From Brevundimonas sp. (GTDB taxonomy: Bacteria > Pseudomonadota > Alphaproteobacteria > Caulobacterales > Caulobacteraceae): a DNA stretch of 64,000 bases. Location of the stretch: the NCBI RefSeq assembly GCF_013912005.1, contig NZ_JACESB010000002.1, positions 186,001 through 250,000 of the forward strand. Reading direction: 5' to 3'. Below the pieces are notes generated by a model. It saw only the letters and a list, made by a program, of their open reading frames with translations. It ran no database searches and was not told the DNA's origin. Both the position numbers and the translations under genes were made by a program. Below, piece by piece: positions 61,451 through 64,000 of the stretch (position 1 is the first letter of the stretch; every line of letters begins with the position of its first letter).

Positions 61451-61711
61451 GTGCGGTCAGGCGACGTCGCCGAATCGAGGCGGCTCCTCGGCGTGCTGGA
61501 CGATCGGCTCGAACGCCGCGACTGGATCATGGGCGACCGGTTCACCATCGCCGACGTCGCCATGCTCGGCTGGGTGCGCAACCTGATCGGCTTCTACGAG
61601 GCCAGAGACCTGGTTGAGTTCGACAGCCTCGCCAACGTGCCGCCGTGGCTGGAGCGTGGCCTCGCCCGCCCCGCCGTTCGGCGCGGGCTGGAAAGCCCGC
61701 GCAGGCCCTGA
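61451..61711 (+). pseudogene. Glutathione S-transferase C-terminal fragment
   Basis: About 86 residues resemble only the C-terminal helical domain of a GST: RRLLGVLDDRLERRDWIMGD, then FTIADVAMLGWVRNLIGF, the N-capping/hydrophobic-staple region, then PPWLERGLARPAV. The thioredoxin-like N-terminal domain that holds the glutathione site is absent, and the 120 nt upstream do not encode it in any frame. A GTG at 61451 could start it, but the piece is far too short for a working GST. It lies next to the tRNA-linked insert. Confidence 0.7.
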
Positions 61712-61771
61712 CGGGTCCCGGCGGAGCCCGGCACGATTCTGCGACCCGCCGATGGATTCCAGGTGAGGGGG

Positions 61772-61787
61772 CGGTGGTGGCTGGGGG
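61772..61787 (+). repeat. Outer direct repeat (att-like) of the tRNA-Met insert
   Basis: CGGTGGTGGCTGGGGG at 61772-61787 is an exact copy of 63417-63432, which covers the 3' end of the tRNA-Met gene including its CCA. This is where an element integrated into the tRNA 3' end would leave its second junction. Confidence 0.6.
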
Positions 61788-63416
61788 GGAGCTACACGCG
61801 TAGCCCCACATTGGCTTGGGCGCGCTTGAAGTTCGCTGTTTAGTTCCAGAAAGAATGACCCCTTCCGAACCATTGCCGACGTCTGCGCGCAACGGGTTGG
61901 TGCTCGCTACTGCAGCCGGACGCCTACGTCTGTCGGATGCCAAGATGGGTAAGGCCACCCGCTGTCGAAGCCCTCAGCAGTCGCGAAGGTGTCGTTCAGC
62001 GGGCCGCTACCAGCCGCTAGACAAGCCCTCTCAAAGGCAGCGCGATAGCCTTCTTTGATGGCGATGACGGCCTCACCTCGCTCAGAGGAGCCATTGACGG
62101 GCAAGTCAGCCATGACGGTCACAACGTTGCTGTAGCAGCGCGGATTGCGCGTGTCAGTTGGCCGAGGCGTCATGCCTGCCACGAAGTAGAACCGAACTGC
62201 GCGACGTTCGGTGGTCACTACCGGGGGGGAAGCCGGTAGACCTGCGAGGCCCGAAGTCGGGCCGCTGCTCGTAGCGGTCGAACTGAAAGTAGAACCGGTC
62301 GCAGTGGTGTCGGAGCCCTGCTGACTGGCTGTCGCGATTGTAGCATCGAGGCTTGCCCGACCAAGGGCATTCTGGCGACTGATCTCGCTGTTGGCGGCAT
62401 TGAGCGTTTCCAGCGGATTGCCCGTGAGCGGCACCGTGCTAACGTCACCGCCAGCCGCCGCGACGCCAGTCATGGCCAAGCCCGTGACGGCAATCTGACC
62501 CAGACCATCCCATTGTTCGCGTCTCTCCTGGTCTCGTCGCCGCTGTGCCTCAAGGGCGACGGTGTTCACGCGATCTACGAAAGGTCTCACTTCCTCCGGA
62601 GCCAGCCGCCGATACCGACCGCTGGCTGCGGTAGCAAAGCGTGGATCGGCACGAAACTGGTCCTGTTCGACTACACCGGGCACCCACTCGAACGTATTTT
62701 CGTCGATGAGGACAAGAGCGTGGTTCTGATTGGCAAAGTATATCGTGCCGTCTTGAAGCGCGCGAACTGGAGAGTATCTTCGAGGCCAAGTCGTGCTTAT
62801 CCGAAACCCTGCGCTTCTATCTTTCCGCAGATCGCTTCTGACTGCAAGGTTTCCGTGGGGATCGTACTGGTCCCAAGTCATCCATTCCCGGACGCCGCGG
62901 TTCAACAGACCATTCTCTCGCACTGACTGCCCGCCAAATGACCACACCTCCGACGGACCACCCCACCAAGCTCCGTTTTTTAAAGTCTCAAATGGCCCCC
63001 ATGATCCAGACCATGGGACGACCTGAGAGATTAGCGATAGATTTTCTGCTGCATTTGCCGCACGGGCTGCGTCCGCGTGTGCCGAGTTCGCCTCTGGGCT
63101 GTCCGCCAACGAGGTCCAAAGAAGGATGGTAAGAGCTAATCCGACAGCCATGTGAAGTGCTCCCCCGCCGCCGCGCCGGAATTCTCACCGTCATTGATGA
63201 GGTTCTAGTTCCGCTGTGTAAAGTGGCAGGGCAAGCTCTGCACCAGAACACCCCCGCGCCAGTGGAGTCGCGTCCAAGAACCAGCCTTAGAGCATCGGCT
63301 GTCCACCCCTAGCGGACACCTTGGATGACCGGTCTCAAGCCAGCACGTCGAACGGATGTGGGGCTGCGCTTGATGCCGGGCCGGTTCCATCAAGCCATTG
63401 GAGTACGGGAGTTTCC
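61788..63416. mobile_element. Probable remnant island at tRNA-Met (no integrase left)
   Basis: The insert is bounded by 16-bp direct repeats and the tRNA 3' end. Its base composition differs from its surroundings: two 60-nt lines inside (62641-62700, 62761-62820) are 55% and 53% G+C by hand count, against 73% for 60001-60060. It contains one gene and no integrase, so it is a remnant or a passively mobilised element. The 268 nt between the gene and the tRNA (63152-63419) show no recognisable gene. Confidence 0.55.
61907..63151 (-). CDS. Island-borne exported protein of unknown function (414 aa)
   Basis: The 414-residue product starts with a short hydrophobic signal (VGLALTILLWTSLADS). A Trp-rich region follows (WSGSWGPFETL, GAWWGGPSEVWSFGG, REWMTWDQYDPHGN), then a charged helix (ALEAQRRRDQERREQWD) and a Ser/Thr/Gly-rich linker (~275-310). 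The C-terminal part holds one Cys pair (RCYSNV, ERACLA). GGGGAG lies 8 nt before the ATG. I recognise no domain. Codon and base use are clearly AT-richer than neighbours, suggesting acquisition. Confidence 0.65.
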   Translation of the reverse strand: MAVGLALTILLWTSLADSPEANSAHADAARAANAAENLSLISQVVPWSGSWGPFETLKNGAWWGGPSEVWSFGGQSVRENGLLNRGVREWMTWDQYDPHGNLAVRSDLRKDRSAGFRISTTWPRRYSPVRALQDGTIYFANQNHALVLIDENTFEWVPGVVEQDQFRADPRFATAASGRYRRLAPEEVRPFVDRVNTVALEAQRRRDQERREQWDGLGQIAVTGLAMTGVAAAGGDVSTVPLTGNPLETLNAANSEISRQNALGRASLDATIATASQQGSDTTATGSTFSSTATSSGPTSGLAGLPASPPVVTTERRAVRFYFVAGMTPRPTDTRNPRCYSNVVTVMADLPVNGSSERGEAVIAIKEGYRAAFERACLAAGSGPLNDTFATAEGFDSGWPYPSWHPTDVGVRLQ

Positions 63417-63432
63417 CGGTGGTGGCTGGGGG
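63417..63432 (-). repeat. tRNA-side direct repeat (att-like)
   Basis: The same 16 bp as 61772-61787, here overlapping the last 13 nt of the tRNA-Met gene (63420-63432). A tRNA 3' end is the usual target of tyrosine integrases. Confidence 0.6.
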
Positions 63433-63496
63433 CGGGCTCGAACCGCCGACCTGTGGGTTATGAATCCACCGCTCTAACCAGCTGAGCTACCCAGCC
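63420..63496 (-). tRNA. tRNA-Met (CAT), CCA encoded
   Basis: The 77-nt gene folds as a complete cloverleaf. The acceptor arm GGCTGGG/CCCAGCC gives 7 pairs, the D arm GCTC/GAGC 4, and the T arm GGCGG/CCGCC 5 with loop TTCGAGC. The anticodon CAT is at 63460-63462 in loop TTCATAA. The anticodon stem has one A-C mismatch next to the loop. A discriminator A and CCA are encoded. A paired G1-C72 and no triple G-C in the anticodon stem argue for the elongator, not the initiator; a tRNA-Ile with modified CAT cannot be fully excluded. Confidence 0.93.
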
Positions 63497-63678
63497 CCTG
63501 ACACGGGGTCCGGCGGGAACTGGTCTGACCGCCGGAAGAGGCGTGCCTATAGAGGGGCCGGAGGGCGGTTTCAAGTCGCTGCGCGCGCCTGCGACGGCGG
63601 CGGCGGGTGACGCCGTCCGGAAGGAACGGTAACACCGGCGGGGCCGTTTCGCCGCCGACCTTCCAGGGGACCCGACCC

Positions 63679-64000
63679 ATGCGCCTGATCGCCCTCGCCG
63701 CCGCCGCTTCCGCCCTGTCGCTGGCCTCCGCCTGCGGCGCCCAGGACGGGCAGCCGACCGCCGCCGCGTCGCAGGCGGGCGCCCCGCTGGAGACCCGGCC
63801 CGCCAACGCCCCCGACCAGCAGCCGGCCTTCCCGGGCCAGACCCGGGCCCCGGCCGTCCGCACGGAGCGGGCGCTCGCCCACACCGTGGTCGCCTCGGGC
63901 CTCGTCGAGCCGTGGGGGCTGGCCCTGTTGCCGGACGGCCGCTGGCTGGTGACCGAGCGGCCGGGCCGGCTGCGCATCGTCACCCCCGAGGGCGCGGTGA
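63679..64000 (+). CDS. PQQ-dependent sugar dehydrogenase, lipoprotein (3' partial)
   Basis: The frame runs off the window; 107 codons are visible. A lipoprotein-like signal ([19 protein letters not shown], lipobox Cys at residue 19) is followed by an Ala/Pro-rich spacer. Then comes the first blade of a YliI/aldose-sugar-dehydrogenase beta-propeller: [19 protein letters not shown] and [13 protein letters not shown]. These enzymes oxidise sugars in the periplasm with PQQ. The gene starts 182 nt beyond the tRNA; a GGGGA lies ~9 nt before the ATG. Confidence 0.85.
   Translation, partial: MRLIALAAAASALSLASACGAQDGQPTAAASQAGAPLETRPANAPDQQPAFPGQTRAPAVRTERALAHTVVASGLVEPWGLALLPDGRWLVTERPGRLRIVTPEGAV

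Noticed and set aside
62513-62926. Plus-strand 137-codon frame inside the tRNA-linked island
   Set aside because: It is antisense to the 414-residue gene, which has a signal peptide and a strong ribosome site; this frame has neither and no recognisable motif.

Overview
The window is about 70% G+C, with dense genes, short intergenic gaps and many ATGA/GTGA stop-start overlaps. Gene content points to an alphaproteobacterium of the order Caulobacterales, close to Brevundimonas/Caulobacter/Phenylobacterium. The evidence is a GcrA cell-cycle regulator, a PodJ-like polarity factor, a Tad/Cpa pilus operon, GANTC sites and CtrA-like boxes at cell-cycle promoters, and a large TonB-dependent receptor. 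The species cannot be fixed from the window.

Layout. 1-4256: end of the Tad/Cpa pilus operon (cpaE partial, cpaF, tadB, tadC). 4267-12223: housekeeping and small-molecule genes (SRPBCC protein, two MFS transporters, M20 amidohydrolase, dapE, cupin, dCTP deaminase, apaG). 12389-23135: gcrA, an ABC-2 permease, M28 peptidase, argD-argF, a PPOX-fold protein, podJ, and a TauE/TIGR02186 pair. 23151-25993: hisC operon with a divergent chorismate-mutase-like gene and a DUF2125 gene. 26102-32822: VOC protein, DinG-type helicase, then an Lhr-type helicase coupled to the phosphoesterase pdeM. 32823-37333: plsC-ydcF-ftsX-ftsE facing away from a zinc-ribbon protein and a phosphoribosyltransferase. 37483-41367: lysA-lptM-argH, and tlpA divergent from argH. 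42153-54133: a glycan-use locus (LacI regulator, GH3-MFS operon, convergent TonB receptor-GH5 operon, M16 peptidase). 54375-61327: a cold-shock-domain/membrane fusion protein convergent with a six-gene translationally coupled operon RDD-SpoIIM-DUF58-MoxR-DUF4350-DUF4129. 61451-63496: a GST fragment and a lower-G+C insert at the 3' end of a tRNA-Met gene. 63679-end: start of a PQQ-dependent sugar dehydrogenase lipoprotein.

The most notable non-coding signals are three. First, a perfect 14-bp palindrome TGACAGCGCTGTCA occurs at both outer ends of the glycan locus and contains the -35 element of each likely promoter, so the LacI protein probably controls both convergent operons. Second, arrays of a 7-bp unit (GGGANNA on one arm, its complement on the other) form large hairpins at three convergent gene junctions, and at two of them also supply stop codons. 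Third, an exact 16-bp direct repeat brackets a ~1.6 kb insert and covers the 3' end of the tRNA, as expected for tRNA-targeted integration. I saw no CRISPR array, prophage, intact transposase or rRNA. All family names come from reading translated sequence; no database search was run.
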